Below, piece by piece: positions 16,913-26,056 of a stretch of 64,000 nt of DNA. Position 1 is the stretch's first letter, and every line of letters starts with the position of its first letter. The stretch comes from Dictyobacter alpinus (GTDB taxonomy: Bacteria; Chloroflexota; Ktedonobacteria; Ktedonobacterales; Ktedonobacteraceae): NCBI RefSeq assembly GCF_003967575.1, contig NZ_BIFT01000001.1, forward strand, positions 124,001 through 188,000. Reading direction: 5' to 3'. The position numbers and the translations under genes are program-made. The notes beneath the pieces are model-generated. The model was not told where the DNA came from, ran no database searches, and worked only from the letters and a program-made list of their open reading frames with translations.

Positions 16913-17782
16913 TTAGCGGATGATCATAGTACCAGCACCCTTATCGGTGAACAGCTCACGCAGCAACACATGCGAGTCGCGGCCATCAACAATATGTACG
17001 CGTGGAACGGCAACGAGTGCGTCCAGACAAGCGGTAACCTTTGGAATCATCCCCCCACTGATAACGCCATCATCAATCAATTGTTTCGCCTCAGATTCCC
17101 GCAATTCTGAAATTAATGTGCCATCGGCACGACAGATCCCGGCCACATTACTTAAAAAGATAAGCTTTTCGGCATTGAGCGCTCCCGCCAGATGAGCGGC
17201 AACCAGGTCCGCATTAATGTTTAAGCAGGTGCCATCTGGTCCTTCTCCCAGTGGAGCAACCATTGGAATATAACCTTCTCGCAACAAAGCTTCAATGGGC
17301 GTTGGATCAACCGCATCAACCTCACCCACGAATCCCAGGCGCTCGTCAGCCATATGAGCCCTCACCAGACCCCCATCGGTACCAGCAAGGCCAATAGCTT
17401 TTCCTCCCATTTGAGAAGCCATCAATACCAGACCCTGATTGACCTGGCCTAACAACACCATTCGCACTACATTCAAAGTAGCCGCATCTGTGACCCGCAG
17501 ACCATTGATAAAACGGGTGGGCAAATTCAATTTGGTTAGCCATTCATTAATGTATGGGCCACCACCATGAACCAGCACAGGATATGCACCTAATGCACGT
17601 AACCAGATAATGTCTTGCAGAACGGCACGTTGATGTTCCAGCGTACTACCACCTAATTTAATTACCAGGGTCTTGCCTTTCAGAAAGTCAATATACGGCA
17701 GTGCCTCACCGAGAACCTGGGCGATAAGATGGTGGTCGCTAATAACATCGCCCTCCGGCGTTCGTGAAAATGAAATTGCCAT
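16913..17782 (-). CDS. argB: Acetylglutamate kinase
   Basis: This 289-residue amino acid kinase phosphorylates N-acetylglutamate, the second step of arginine synthesis. KTLVIKLGGSTLE near residue 40 binds the nucleotide phosphates. LVHGGGPYINEWL and NINADLVAAHLAGAL bind acetylglutamate. VISGGMIPKVTACLDAL carries the catalytic Lys region. GAGTMI closes the protein. The ATG has GAGGAG upstream. It follows argC by 85 bases and shares its T-box leader. ArgJ and argD are not in the window. Confidence 0.96.
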   Translation of the reverse strand: MAISFSRTPEGDVISDHHLIAQVLGEALPYIDFLKGKTLVIKLGGSTLEHQRAVLQDIIWLRALGAYPVLVHGGGPYINEWLTKLNLPTRFINGLRVTDAATLNVVRMVLLGQVNQGLVLMASQMGGKAIGLAGTDGGLVRAHMADERLGFVGEVDAVDPTPIEALLREGYIPMVAPLGEGPDGTCLNINADLVAAHLAGALNAEKLIFLSNVAGICRADGTLISELRESEAKQLIDDGVISGGMIPKVTACLDALVAVPRVHIVDGRDSHVLLRELFTDKGAGTMIIR

Positions 17783-17867
17783 GAGTTAGACTCCTCAGAA
17801 TGGATGATTGCAGAGAAATTTTCAATCTCTCGATTTTTCAACAATGATTTGGTATTATCGGGATTCT

Positions 17868-18956
17868 TTATGGATGTACGCCCAGCGAGGATAAGCCCGT
17901 TATTTCTGGCAATCCATAGAGTAAGTTGGCATTTTGTATGGCCTGTCCGGATGCACCCTTCACCAGGTTATCCAGGCAGGACACGATTATTAAGCGTTTT
18001 GCGCGTTGATCGACAATTGGATAAATAAAACAGTGATTACTTCCATAGGTCCATTTGGTGTGCGGCGCTTGATCTACGACATGCACAAATGGCTCATTTG
18101 CATAATAGTTTTCATAAAGTGCGCGCACCTCAGCTGTAGTAGGTAGATCTCCATTTTCGTCTTGCTTGAGGTCTGCGTAGCAGGTCGCCAGAATACCACG
18201 CGTCATTGGCATCAGGTGCGGGACAAATGTAATACGCAGTTCGGTCGCCAGAGGATGATCACCTTGCTGTGCGGCCACCACTAACTCTTGCGCGATCTCT
18301 GGCATATGTCGATGCCCGGACAACCCGTAAGCGGAGACATCTTCATCAGCTTCGGGAAAATGATAACTCGGGCCAGGATTACGCCCTCCACCACTGATAC
18401 CTGTTTTTGAGTCGATAATGACATCAGGATTGACGATGCCAGCGGCAAACGCAGGACTCAGACCAAGTATGGCGGTCGTGGTATGACAACCTGGATTAGC
18501 TACCAGAGATGTATGTGGGATTTGCTCACGGTACATTTCGCATAATCCATACACGGCTGTCTCTAAAAGAGCTGGAGCTGGATGGGTATGTTTATACCAT
18601 TCTTCATAAGTTGCAACATCTCGTAAACGAAAATCCGCAGAAAGATCGACAACTTTTGTACCTTTCTGCAATAGTTTGACCACCGCCTCGGCCGCCGCAG
18701 CATGGGGCAGGCAAACAAAGGACAGGTCAGTCTGAGCTGGTTCTTCGGTAATGACGAGGCGCGGATCTATTGTGGGATGCCTCCCTTCCAACGTCGGTAC
18801 GCCCGCACGAAGAAATGGAAACACTTCGTCCAGACGTTTGCCTACAGTACTACGCCCGGTTACTGAGATTACCTCGAAATGAGGATGTTGCGCCAATAAA
18901 CGTAATAATTCTGAACCCGTATAGCTGGTTACATTTACAATAGAAACCGTCATCAT
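17868..18956 (-). CDS. argC: N-acetyl-gamma-glutamyl-phosphate reductase
   Basis: This 362-residue NADPH-dependent reductase makes N-acetylglutamate semialdehyde. The dinucleotide site is VNVTSYTGSELLRLL at the N-terminus. The catalytic Cys lies in NPGCHTTTAILGL near residue 160, with SGGGRNPG after it. VPHLMPMTRGI is typical of the type 1 enzymes. The chosen start ATG (18956) follows GAGAGGTGG; an in-frame GTG at 18968 is inside that ribosome site. The gene begins about 30 bases after the T-box terminator, so it is directly attenuated. Confidence 0.96.
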   Translation of the reverse strand: MMTVSIVNVTSYTGSELLRLLAQHPHFEVISVTGRSTVGKRLDEVFPFLRAGVPTLEGRHPTIDPRLVITEEPAQTDLSFVCLPHAAAAEAVVKLLQKGTKVVDLSADFRLRDVATYEEWYKHTHPAPALLETAVYGLCEMYREQIPHTSLVANPGCHTTTAILGLSPAFAAGIVNPDVIIDSKTGISGGGRNPGPSYHFPEADEDVSAYGLSGHRHMPEIAQELVVAAQQGDHPLATELRITFVPHLMPMTRGILATCYADLKQDENGDLPTTAEVRALYENYYANEPFVHVVDQAPHTKWTYGSNHCFIYPIVDQRAKRLIIVSCLDNLVKGASGQAIQNANLLYGLPEITGLSSLGVHP

Positions 18957-18984
18957 TTTATCTTCCACCTCTCAACGCAATAAC

Positions 18985-19433
18985 AATAAAAAAAGCCTTC
19001 ATCCACATGCTTATCTGCAAGGGACGAAAGCCATAAATGCTCCCGTGGTACCACCCAGATTGTCTTCCACATTTACCCAGGCGGCCATTGTATAACGGCT
19101 ACTGACCTCGCACCACGACGTAGCGAAGGTGGAAAGACCACTCTTTCTAGCTATTGCGCTGCCTGGGAGCCACCCACCTGTCCTACTTGTTCTGAGATGA
19201 GATTTTATCATAGTCTTCCTTTTCTGCTCTTTACTTATAAAAAGTAAATGGCGAGAAAAAAGAGACACTTCCTTTTGATCTCATACCCAGGACTTTCTTC
19301 GGCCAGCCGCTCACAAAGGGGTTCTGAGGGGGTACACCGTTCCGAACTCTCACCAAATGCCGGATCTCTGTTGGCTCCCTATCTCATACTAGGTTTGATC
19401 AACACGGGTCAGTCTTCGTTTATAGAGTTGTTA
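18985..19433 (-). promoter_or_regulatory. T-box leader upstream of argC
   Basis: On the minus strand the leader shows a Stem I with AGTA (about 19388-19391), the AGAGA bulge and TTTGGTG loop (about 19347-19370), then a specifier loop reading CTCA-GAACCCC-TTTG (about 19312-19326). The CAAA/TTTG and TGAG/CTCA helices support the loop. A conserved AAGTAGG follows Stem I. The T-box sequence GGGTGGTACCACGGGA is at 19041-19056. The terminator is at 18988-19032. By alignment with the ileS leader, the codon after GAA reads CCC (proline) or, shifted one base, ACC (threonine), not an arginine codon. The T-box call is firm; the specifier is not. Confidence 0.88.
18988..19032 (-). terminator. Intrinsic terminator of the argC T-box
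   Basis: Minus-strand GGCTTTCGTCC (19032-19022) pairs with GGATGAAGGCT (19004-18994), with G-T pairs, and is followed by a run of seven T residues. Confidence 0.85.
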
Positions 19434-19439
19434 CATTCA

Positions 19440-19468
19440 AGAATAACAGCTGAATGAACCTCTGTCAA
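19440..19468 (-). promoter_or_regulatory. Predicted promoter of the argC T-box transcript
   Basis: On the minus strand a perfect TTGACA (19468-19463) is 17 bases from TATTCT (19445-19440). Initiation near 19433 would give a leader of about 450 bases before the T-box terminator, consistent with a full-size Stem I. Confidence 0.6.
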
Positions 19469-19649
19469 TTATCATTTTTTATGGTACTGGTACAATCATA
19501 TAGCAAAAATAACTATATGACTGAAAATTCTTGCTCCGCTGCGCTTTATTCTTGCACTGATTCTTTCCATCGAGTAAAATGATGGCGGTACAGGCGTGAA
19601 ACCCCAAAAAAACAGTCAGTGTTCCGATTAGAGGAGGCAGTCCCAAGGC

Positions 19650-21134
19650 ATGTCACTTTCAAAAAGTGCCCAGCGTGAAAAAACGATGGCCGCGCTCTCA
19701 TCAGTGTTAGCGGCCGTTGGTCTGACAGGTCTAAAAATTCTGGTAGCAACCCTTACAGGTAGTCTGGGTATTATGGCTGAAGCCGCCCATTCAGGCCTGG
19801 ATCTGGTAGCAGCACTACTGACTTTTTTCGCTGTCCGTGTAGCTGATCGACCTGCTGATGCCAATCATAATTATGGACATGGGAAAGTTGAAAATCTTTC
19901 AGCGTTCCTGGAAGCTTTATTATTGCTGGGAACTGCTGGCTGGGTAAGCTACGAAGCAGCACGGCGCCTGCTGTATCATGAGGGCCATGTCGATGTGAGC
20001 ATCTGGGCTTTTGTCGTGATGCTGGTCTCGATTGTAGTCGATGTTACGCGCTCACGCGTCCTATTACGTGTCGCCAAAAAACTGGGAAGCCAGGCCCTGG
20101 AAGCGGATGCCCTGCACTTCAGTACCGATATCTGGAGCTCCGTTGTCGTTATCTTTGGACTGCTAGTTGTCTATCTTACTGATCTTCTCCACCTACCCGC
20201 CTGGTTAGTACAGGCTGATGCCATTGCGGCCTTTGGCGTCTCGGGTATCGTCATCTGGGTCAGTTTACGTCTGGCACGCGAGACGATCGATGCCTTAATG
20301 GATCATTCACCGGGTGGCCTGGCATCACAAATTCAACAACGCCTCACTGCCCTGGAAAATGTCGTCGAGGTACGGCGCGTACGCGTACGCCGTGCTGGCA
20401 ATAAGTGTTTTGCCGATGTCATTATTTCTGCTCCACGGACACTTACCTTTGATCAAATTCATACTCTTAGTGATCTGATTGAAAATGAAACGATTGCTGA
20501 GGCTCGATCTTTCTCTGAAACAGAAGATATCGATGTTGTAGTGCATGTTGAACCGGTCGCTTCCCCTAGAGAAACTGTTACTGACCAGATTCATTATCTA
20601 GCCGAACACCATGGTGTACATGCCCATCACATCCATGTCCGTGAGGTTGCTGGCAAATTAGAAGCTGACTTTGATCTGGAAGTACAGGCCGATATGAATC
20701 TGGAACAGGCCCATGCCGTCGCTACACATCTGGAGCAAGCAATCCTCCAGAGCAATAAGCGCTTACGCCGGGTGACGACTCATCTGGAGGCACCTGATGA
20801 GAATATCGTGCAGCGTCAGGATGTGACGGACCATTATGGCGAGATGGCGGCCCATATGTGCCGCATCGCTGATGGTATTGCCGGTGTAGGTAGCGCACAT
20901 GATATCCATCTATATCGTCCTAGCAAACAAACCGTGGAAGCAGGTGGTCATGGTACAAATGGGGCACATGAATTAGATCTTGTTCTACATACTATTTTCG
21001 ATGCAAATGCGCCTCTCAGTCAGGTCCATGTTGATGCGGAAAAAATTAAACGCTCACTCCGTCGCTCGTATCCCAATCTCAATACAGTTATTATTCATAC
21101 AGAACCGCCTGAAAATCCTTTTTTCCGTAGCTAA
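19650..21134 (+). CDS. Cation diffusion facilitator family metal transporter
   Basis: This 494-residue protein has an N-terminal CDF membrane domain (about residues 1-210) with six predicted helices. The metal-site motif HSGLDLVAAL is in helix 2 and HFSTDIWSS in helix 5. NYGHGKVENL follows helix 2. Such proteins export Zn, Fe, Mn or Co using the proton gradient. The cytoplasmic part is about 280 residues, far longer than the usual 90. It reads as three successive dimerisation-type beta-alpha-beta domains, each with repeats such as VVHVEP, THLEAP and IIHTEP. Histidine-rich stretches (HHGVHAHHIHV) may bind metal. GAGGAG lies 12 bases before the ATG. The metal is not predictable. Confidence 0.92.
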   Translation: MSLSKSAQREKTMAALSSVLAAVGLTGLKILVATLTGSLGIMAEAAHSGLDLVAALLTFFAVRVADRPADANHNYGHGKVENLSAFLEALLLLGTAGWVSYEAARRLLYHEGHVDVSIWAFVVMLVSIVVDVTRSRVLLRVAKKLGSQALEADALHFSTDIWSSVVVIFGLLVVYLTDLLHLPAWLVQADAIAAFGVSGIVIWVSLRLARETIDALMDHSPGGLASQIQQRLTALENVVEVRRVRVRRAGNKCFADVIISAPRTLTFDQIHTLSDLIENETIAEARSFSETEDIDVVVHVEPVASPRETVTDQIHYLAEHHGVHAHHIHVREVAGKLEADFDLEVQADMNLEQAHAVATHLEQAILQSNKRLRRVTTHLEAPDENIVQRQDVTDHYGEMAAHMCRIADGIAGVGSAHDIHLYRPSKQTVEAGGHGTNGAHELDLVLHTIFDANAPLSQVHVDAEKIKRSLRRSYPNLNTVIIHTEPPENPFFRS

Positions 21135-21555
21135 TCGGTCCTCTCCCACTGCGATAAGAAGAGGAACAGGGCAGTAACTATAACATAAATCGCTCACCGG
21201 TATGCCAGATAGGATGGTTAACCTCCACCAAACGTTGCTTATGATGGTTGACGTTCACCAAACGTCTATTATAATGAGTAAGAACAAGCACAGATGTCGC
21301 CTTCTCTATCTTATTCCTTTGATGACATACCAGGGATCAGTGTGATACTGTGTGAATGGCATGACAAGTTTTACAACCAGAAAAATCAGAGGAGCCATTA
21401 AGGAAATCGCTTGCCACTATCCAGCCCAGATGAGAGAAGATTCGCAAACGGACTTGCTGACGGATTGGGCCGGGTATAAAGGAATAATCCTTAATTAGAA
21501 ATATTTCTTATGCAAACTACCAACCTGATATATTCTATTGAGAGGAAATACGAGC
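21135..21555. other. Intergenic region before the Ser/Thr kinase
   Basis: About 420 bases. It holds tandem palindromic boxes overlapping a strong promoter (21213-21275), then a leader of about 280 bases. A 45-codon open frame (21361-21498, starting MTSFTTRKIRGAIK) lies in the leader but has no clear ribosome site and no recognised motif. I do not call it a gene. Confidence 0.5.
21213..21275 (+). promoter_or_regulatory. Promoter with two operator-like repeats upstream of the kinase gene
   Basis: TTGACG (21248-21253) and TATAAT (21270-21275) are 16 bases apart, a near-consensus promoter. A 23-base box at 21213-21235 is repeated at 21243-21265, at a period of 30 bases. Each copy contains TGGT...ACCA arms, a dyad, followed by AACGT. 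The second copy covers the -35 element, so a repressor or activator binding co-operatively on one face of the helix is plausible. Confidence 0.6.
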
Positions 21556-23739
21556 GTGGTAACTGATAGCAATGAGTTACTGGGGCAAGCGCTCGGAACA
21601 TGTACACTCCAACGTCTCCTAGGACGCGGTGGTATGGGTGCAGTGTATCTGGCGCGACAGTCACGTCCACGGCGGATTGTAGCCGTTAAAGTACTTCTAC
21701 CTGGCATCGTTCTTGAGCAACGGTCACGTAACGAATTTTTGGCTCGCTTTCGCCGAGAAGCAGATGCTATTGCGGCTTTAGATCATATCAATATTATGCC
21801 AGTTTATGAGTATGGTGAACAAGGAGAACTGGCCTATCTGGTGATGCCTTATGTCACTGGCGGTACGTTGCGTGAAGTGCTGGAGAAACGTGGCATACTT
21901 TCTCTGGAAGAGGTTGTGCCTATTATAGAGCAAGCCGCCTCCGCGCTGGATAGCGCACATTCTCAAAGTATTGTGCACCGCGATCTCAAGCCTGGCAACA
22001 TTCTCTTTCATGCCGATGGTCGTATTCTTCTAGCGGACTTTGGTCTGGCCAAAGTTCTTAAAGATGTCACCGATCAAGAAAATACGCAGGGACATCTTAC
22101 CAGCGTCGGTACCATCGTTGGCACCCCTGAATACCTTTCTCCTGAACAAGGTACTGGTGATGTCATCGATTATCGTACCGATGTCTATTCATTGGGAGTG
22201 GTACTTTACCAGATGCTCGCCGGGCGTGTGCCTTTTACTGGTACGTCACCGGTTGCTGTAGCAATCAAACATACGCTGGAACAGGCTCCTCCTCTTACAC
22301 GTTTTAATCCACAGGTGCCAAAAAATGTAGAGGCTGTAGTCATGAAGGCTATGGCGAAATCTCCTAAGGATCGCTTTGATAGCGCTGGCACCTTTGCCCA
22401 GGCTTTACGCCAGGCGGTAGCTGAAGCCCTGGGCGATCGCTTCCCCAGTGTGGCACCACCACCATTAGGAGAACACATCACACCAGTTCTCCCTCTAACC
22501 ATGGAGCAAGTTACAGACGCATCTCCAGAGCAGCAAACTGAGGAGAAAGAACAACAACCAGCCGAAGCTGTGGAACCTACACCTGCGCAAGAACCAGATC
22601 CCTCACCAGCCACGATGTCAACTATGTTGGTAGACAATGAGACATCACACACGAATAAAGAAGCTGCGGAGACCCCACGCCTTTCTGAACAGACACAGAA
22701 TCGCTTACAGGCATTCCCCACTGTTATCACCAGCATGGATGCAACTATTGCTGATCATCCTCGCCCTCCGGCGGCCCCACAACTGCGTGCTTCAAACGAA
22801 CAAAATTATATCCCGGCACAACGACAACCGGCCAGACAACAAGCATACAGAACAGAGCAACCCAATGGGTGGCAAGGCCGATCTACAACGCCCGAACCCC
22901 AAATTCAAGTTCATTCTGCACAACAATATCGCAGTTCTCGTGTAAATAAATTGCCACGCTACCTGATAATGGTTGGAGCTGCTCTGGCTGTGCTTCTTGT
23001 GCTTAGTGGCCTGGTAGTCTTGTTCAGCAATCAATCTGCATCAACAAAAAATCAGGCATCTCACAATCCAACAGCAACAGCAACCATTATTGAAAACAGT
23101 GGTACAAGCACCCCTGCTGCCACTCAGACACCACCGCCGGTCAAAACGACCAAACCCATCTATCCATTGCCTGGTCCCAAAGTTTCTGGCAATGGCTCTC
23201 TGATCTATGGCACAAACTATCCAGGTAGCTGTGATCCCAAAGGGGGCAAATGGCAAAATATCAATATTACAGCTGACTGTGGTCCGGATCAGTTACGACT
23301 CTCCAAGGCTGGCTCTGGCTTATCTGGTGCCTTCCTGACACAATTACCCAATAGACAGGCATTGCCAGCCAGTTACTATATCCAGGTAGAGGTCAAAGTC
23401 AATACCCCTGGCAGTCAATTTGGAGTCTATTATCACAAAGCTGATGATGTCAGTTATAACGTGATGTTTGATGATGAATCCTGGACTTCATACTACAATG
23501 CTAAAGGTGGAGCCCCATCACAACTAGCGACCGTTGGGCTCCATGGGACTGCAATCAGTGGCCTTACGACAATAAATATCATCGTTCAAGGTGGTAACTT
23601 CGTCTATTTCGTCAATGGCGTACAGCAGGGTACCGCGATCAGTGGCTTTGGGGGAACTGATAATGGCGGGGAGATAGGTCTGACCGTTGCTCCTGGCTCT
23701 GATGTTTCCTTTCAAAATTTTCAAATCTATACTGCTTAA
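21556..23739 (+). CDS. Transmembrane serine/threonine protein kinase
   Basis: This 727-residue PknB-type kinase has a cytoplasmic kinase domain at about residues 10-285. Visible motifs are the Gly loop GRGGMGAVY, the Lys in VAVKVLL, HRDLKPGN and DFGLAK, and the activation-segment sequence GTPEYLSPEQ. A Pro/Gln-rich linker (about 295-470) leads to one membrane helix (MVGAALAVLLVLSGLVVLF). A Thr/Pro stalk and an extracellular beta-rich domain of about 185 residues follow; that domain resembles a concanavalin/DUF1080-type sugar-binding fold. The architecture suggests sensing of an outside ligand. The GTG start at 21556 follows GAGAGGAAA by seven bases. No phosphatase or substrate gene is adjacent. 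Confidence 0.93.
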   Translation: MVTDSNELLGQALGTCTLQRLLGRGGMGAVYLARQSRPRRIVAVKVLLPGIVLEQRSRNEFLARFRREADAIAALDHINIMPVYEYGEQGELAYLVMPYVTGGTLREVLEKRGILSLEEVVPIIEQAASALDSAHSQSIVHRDLKPGNILFHADGRILLADFGLAKVLKDVTDQENTQGHLTSVGTIVGTPEYLSPEQGTGDVIDYRTDVYSLGVVLYQMLAGRVPFTGTSPVAVAIKHTLEQAPPLTRFNPQVPKNVEAVVMKAMAKSPKDRFDSAGTFAQALRQAVAEALGDRFPSVAPPPLGEHITPVLPLTMEQVTDASPEQQTEEKEQQPAEAVEPTPAQEPDPSPATMSTMLVDNETSHTNKEAAETPRLSEQTQNRLQAFPTVITSMDATIADHPRPPAAPQLRASNEQNYIPAQRQPARQQAYRTEQPNGWQGRSTTPEPQIQVHSAQQYRSSRVNKLPRYLIMVGAALAVLLVLSGLVVLFSNQSASTKNQASHNPTATATIIENSGTSTPAATQTPPPVKTTKPIYPLPGPKVSGNGSLIYGTNYPGSCDPKGGKWQNINITADCGPDQLRLSKAGSGLSGAFLTQLPNRQALPASYYIQVEVKVNTPGSQFGVYYHKADDVSYNVMFDDESWTSYYNAKGGAPSQLATVGLHGTAISGLTTINIIVQGGNFVYFVNGVQQGTAISGFGGTDNGGEIGLTVAPGSDVSFQNFQIYTA

Positions 23740-23749
23740 CTCATGTATC

Positions 23750-23791
23750 AAAAAGCTCCGTCCAACAAATAAATGTTGGACGGAGCTTTTT
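23750..23791. terminator. Bidirectional terminator between kinase gene and ribY
   Basis: Arms of 18 bases (23750-23767 and 23774-23791) with A- and T-runs at both ends close a 6-base loop. It serves the two convergent genes. Confidence 0.9.
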
Positions 23792-23809
23792 CGTACTCAC
23801 AGAGTTTCT

Positions 23810-24829
23810 TCAATTGTTTATATACATTTTTGACAGGTTATCTACAGGCGCTATCATTTTCTGCGCGACGAGAAATTTCGCGGTCGCTTCCCAGGCTGCT
23901 TTATCATTGTAGCCAGGCTTACCATTTCCTTGATAAATAGGCACGGTAGCTTTGAGTACCTCAAGCGCTTGATCAGTATTCATACCAGGAACATAGTTCT
24001 TGCTGAGATCTACGGCTTTCTGTGGATCTGCAATGACGTCTTTCAAGCCTTTAAGCGTTGCGTCAACAAAGGCATGAACAGTCTGCGCTTGATTGGTGTA
24101 GGTGTCCTGAGTAGTGATGATGCCGTTAGAGACCAAAGGCATATAATCAGAAACAGAGAAGGTGCGCACCTGAAAGCCGTTACGCTCTAGTTGCAAGGGC
24201 TCGTTGTTAGAATAGCCAACGACAGCGTCAACTTTGTGCGAGAGCATAGCCGCAACCTGGTTAAAGCCAATAGACTGTAACTTCACATCCGCTAAAGATA
24301 ACTTACCCGCCTGTAGCAGAGCCAGCACACCTGTATGGGTAGCTCCAAAGGGTCCGGGTTCACCAATGGTGTGCCCTTTAAGGTCTGCCAGCGTCTTGAT
24401 TGAAGAGTCCTTTGGCACAATAATGCTGACCGGATATTTCTGGAAAATAGTTGAAACATCCACGGCTTGCAAACTTTTATTCTTATCGTGGGCCACCAAC
24501 AGTTCGTCGCCGCTAGCAAAAACAAACGTGTTCTTTCCCGCATCCATAGTGCCGATTAAATCAGTCACAATACCATGGTTAAAGGTCACATTAAGTCCTG
24601 CATCTTTATAATAACCTTTGCTCTGGGCTACATAAAATGGGGCAAACTGAATATCAGGATTATATCCCAGACCGATCGAAATATTCTTGAGCGACTTATT
24701 TGAGTCTCCCCCTGAAGAATTGGGAGTTGAAGAGGAATCTGGCTGACCACAGGCTACCATGAGAAGACCGGACAGTAACGCCAGGGATATAAGTTTCAAG
24801 GTCACAGCTATACGTCGATTTACTGACAT
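23810..24829 (-). CDS. ribY: Substrate-binding lipoprotein of a riboflavin-type ABC importer (RibY-like)
   Basis: This protein of about 340 residues belongs to the NMT1/THI5-like periplasmic binding family. It begins with a lipoprotein signal peptide ending LLMVAC, followed by a Ser/Gly-rich tether. The mature part opens ISIGLGYNPDIQFAPFYVAQSKGYYKDAGL, the family's typical first strand. TIGEPGPFGATHTGV is the hinge region. The ribosome site GGAG favours the ATG at 24829; an in-frame ATG lies at 24865. It is downstream of a permease whose leader carries an FMN riboswitch, so riboflavin or a flavin precursor is the expected ligand. No ATPase gene is adjacent. Confidence 0.85.
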   Translation of the reverse strand: MSVNRRIAVTLKLISLALLSGLLMVACGQPDSSSTPNSSGGDSNKSLKNISIGLGYNPDIQFAPFYVAQSKGYYKDAGLNVTFNHGIVTDLIGTMDAGKNTFVFASGDELLVAHDKNKSLQAVDVSTIFQKYPVSIIVPKDSSIKTLADLKGHTIGEPGPFGATHTGVLALLQAGKLSLADVKLQSIGFNQVAAMLSHKVDAVVGYSNNEPLQLERNGFQVRTFSVSDYMPLVSNGIITTQDTYTNQAQTVHAFVDATLKGLKDVIADPQKAVDLSKNYVPGMNTDQALEVLKATVPIYQGNGKPGYNDKAAWEATAKFLVAQKMIAPVDNLSKMYINN

Positions 24830-24869
24830 CGAAGTGGTTACTCCATTCAATTTATAAGATGACATCTAT

Positions 24870-24900
24870 CAATCAAACAGGCCAACGGTCTGTTTGATTG
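24870..24900 (-). terminator. Hairpin between ribX and ribY
   Basis: Arms CAATCAAACAG and CTGTTTGATTG (11 bases each) close a 9-base loop. With no strong T-run it may modulate the ratio of permease to binding-protein transcript. Confidence 0.45.
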
Positions 24901-24976
24901 CATTTCAAACGGCGGTTCTTCTACAGAAGGGAACAAAAAGGCAGGGAGATCTCATCCCTGCCACAATCGTTGGTTA

Positions 24977-25855
24977 TCAATATATCACTTCTGCCAATCT
25001 CACTAATAACCAGGTGGCGCTATAGTAGAGCGCAGCCAGAACAGCCAGAATGATCACTGTCGCAAACATAAATGCCATATTGTATTGGTGCAATGCAATC
25101 AGCACCAGCGCCCCCAATCCTCTATCGGGACTACAAAAGAACTCGCCAACCAATGCGCCTGTGATTGAAAGTGTCAGTCCTGTACGAATGGCTGCCAGCA
25201 CTGAAGGCAGCGCCAGAGGAAATTCAATGTAGGTCAACAGGGACAGGCCCGAGGCACCCTCTAAGCGTGCGGCATCTAATAATTCACGCTCAATGGTCTG
25301 TACACCAAGTACAGTATTAACAATCATGGGGAATAATACGACCAGCATACACACAATCATTACCGGTACCACACCGAGACCAAACCAGAGAAACAGGAAT
25401 GGCGCCAGTACTATTGCTGGAATTGCCTGTCCCGCTGAAAGATAGGGTTGTAACATATTTGCCAGCAAGCGCGATTTTGCGACACTATAGCCAAGTGGCA
25501 AGGCCAGTATGACGCCTAGCAAAAAGCCCAGTAGACTTTCTTGTACCGTAGTCAGAATGTGTTCCCAATACAAACCAGAGGTCAAGCCATCAACCAGGCT
25601 GGAAAAGACAGCGGATGGAGGTGGAAGAATAAATGGATTAATACGGCCGGACACAGTTGCGGCATACCATGCCAGCAAGATCAATATACCTAAGGCAAAA
25701 GGAGGTAGTATTGTCCAAATTTTATTAAAAGTTTTCCAGGCTGGACTCTGGTTCGCAGGTTGCCTGCGGCTGCGATGAAGCTGAGTTGATCCGTCACGGC
25801 GATTTTTACGCACCGATACATGTGCGCCATCCGTCCTTGATGTTGTGGCACTCAT
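24977..25855 (-). CDS. ribX: ABC transporter permease (RibX-like)
   Basis: This 292-residue BPD-type permease has an N-terminal basic cytoplasmic stretch (about 45 residues) and six predicted membrane helices. The EAA-like loop reads LLDAARLEGASGLSLLTYIEFPLALPSVLAAI, where the ATPase docks. It is closest in type to the TauC/SsuC/ThiX group. It is the first gene behind the FMN riboswitch, which together with the THI5-like binding protein downstream matches the RibXY flavin importers described in Chloroflexota. The ATPase must be supplied from elsewhere. Confidence 0.88.
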   Translation of the reverse strand: MSATTSRTDGAHVSVRKNRRDGSTQLHRSRRQPANQSPAWKTFNKIWTILPPFALGILILLAWYAATVSGRINPFILPPPSAVFSSLVDGLTSGLYWEHILTTVQESLLGFLLGVILALPLGYSVAKSRLLANMLQPYLSAGQAIPAIVLAPFLFLWFGLGVVPVMIVCMLVVLFPMIVNTVLGVQTIERELLDAARLEGASGLSLLTYIEFPLALPSVLAAIRTGLTLSITGALVGEFFCSPDRGLGALVLIALHQYNMAFMFATVIILAVLAALYYSATWLLVRLAEVIY

Positions 25856-26056
25856 AATAATTATTATCCCTTGGTTCTAGCTAATACTGGCGTACACCCA
25901 CAATATGCGACAAAAAGAGTATAGGGTGACGTCAATTCAACTAACCCAGGGGGACATCTAAGGGAGATGTGATTAAACCAGTGGAGTGGTACGAATAATA
26001 CAAAACGTACCATCGCGCCGTGTGCTTGAAAGCATACGACTATGGCTCACATTATA

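Noticed and set aside
21361..21498. 45-codon frame in the kinase leader
   Set aside because: There is no ribosome site and no recognised motif; it is mentioned only as part of the intergenic region.
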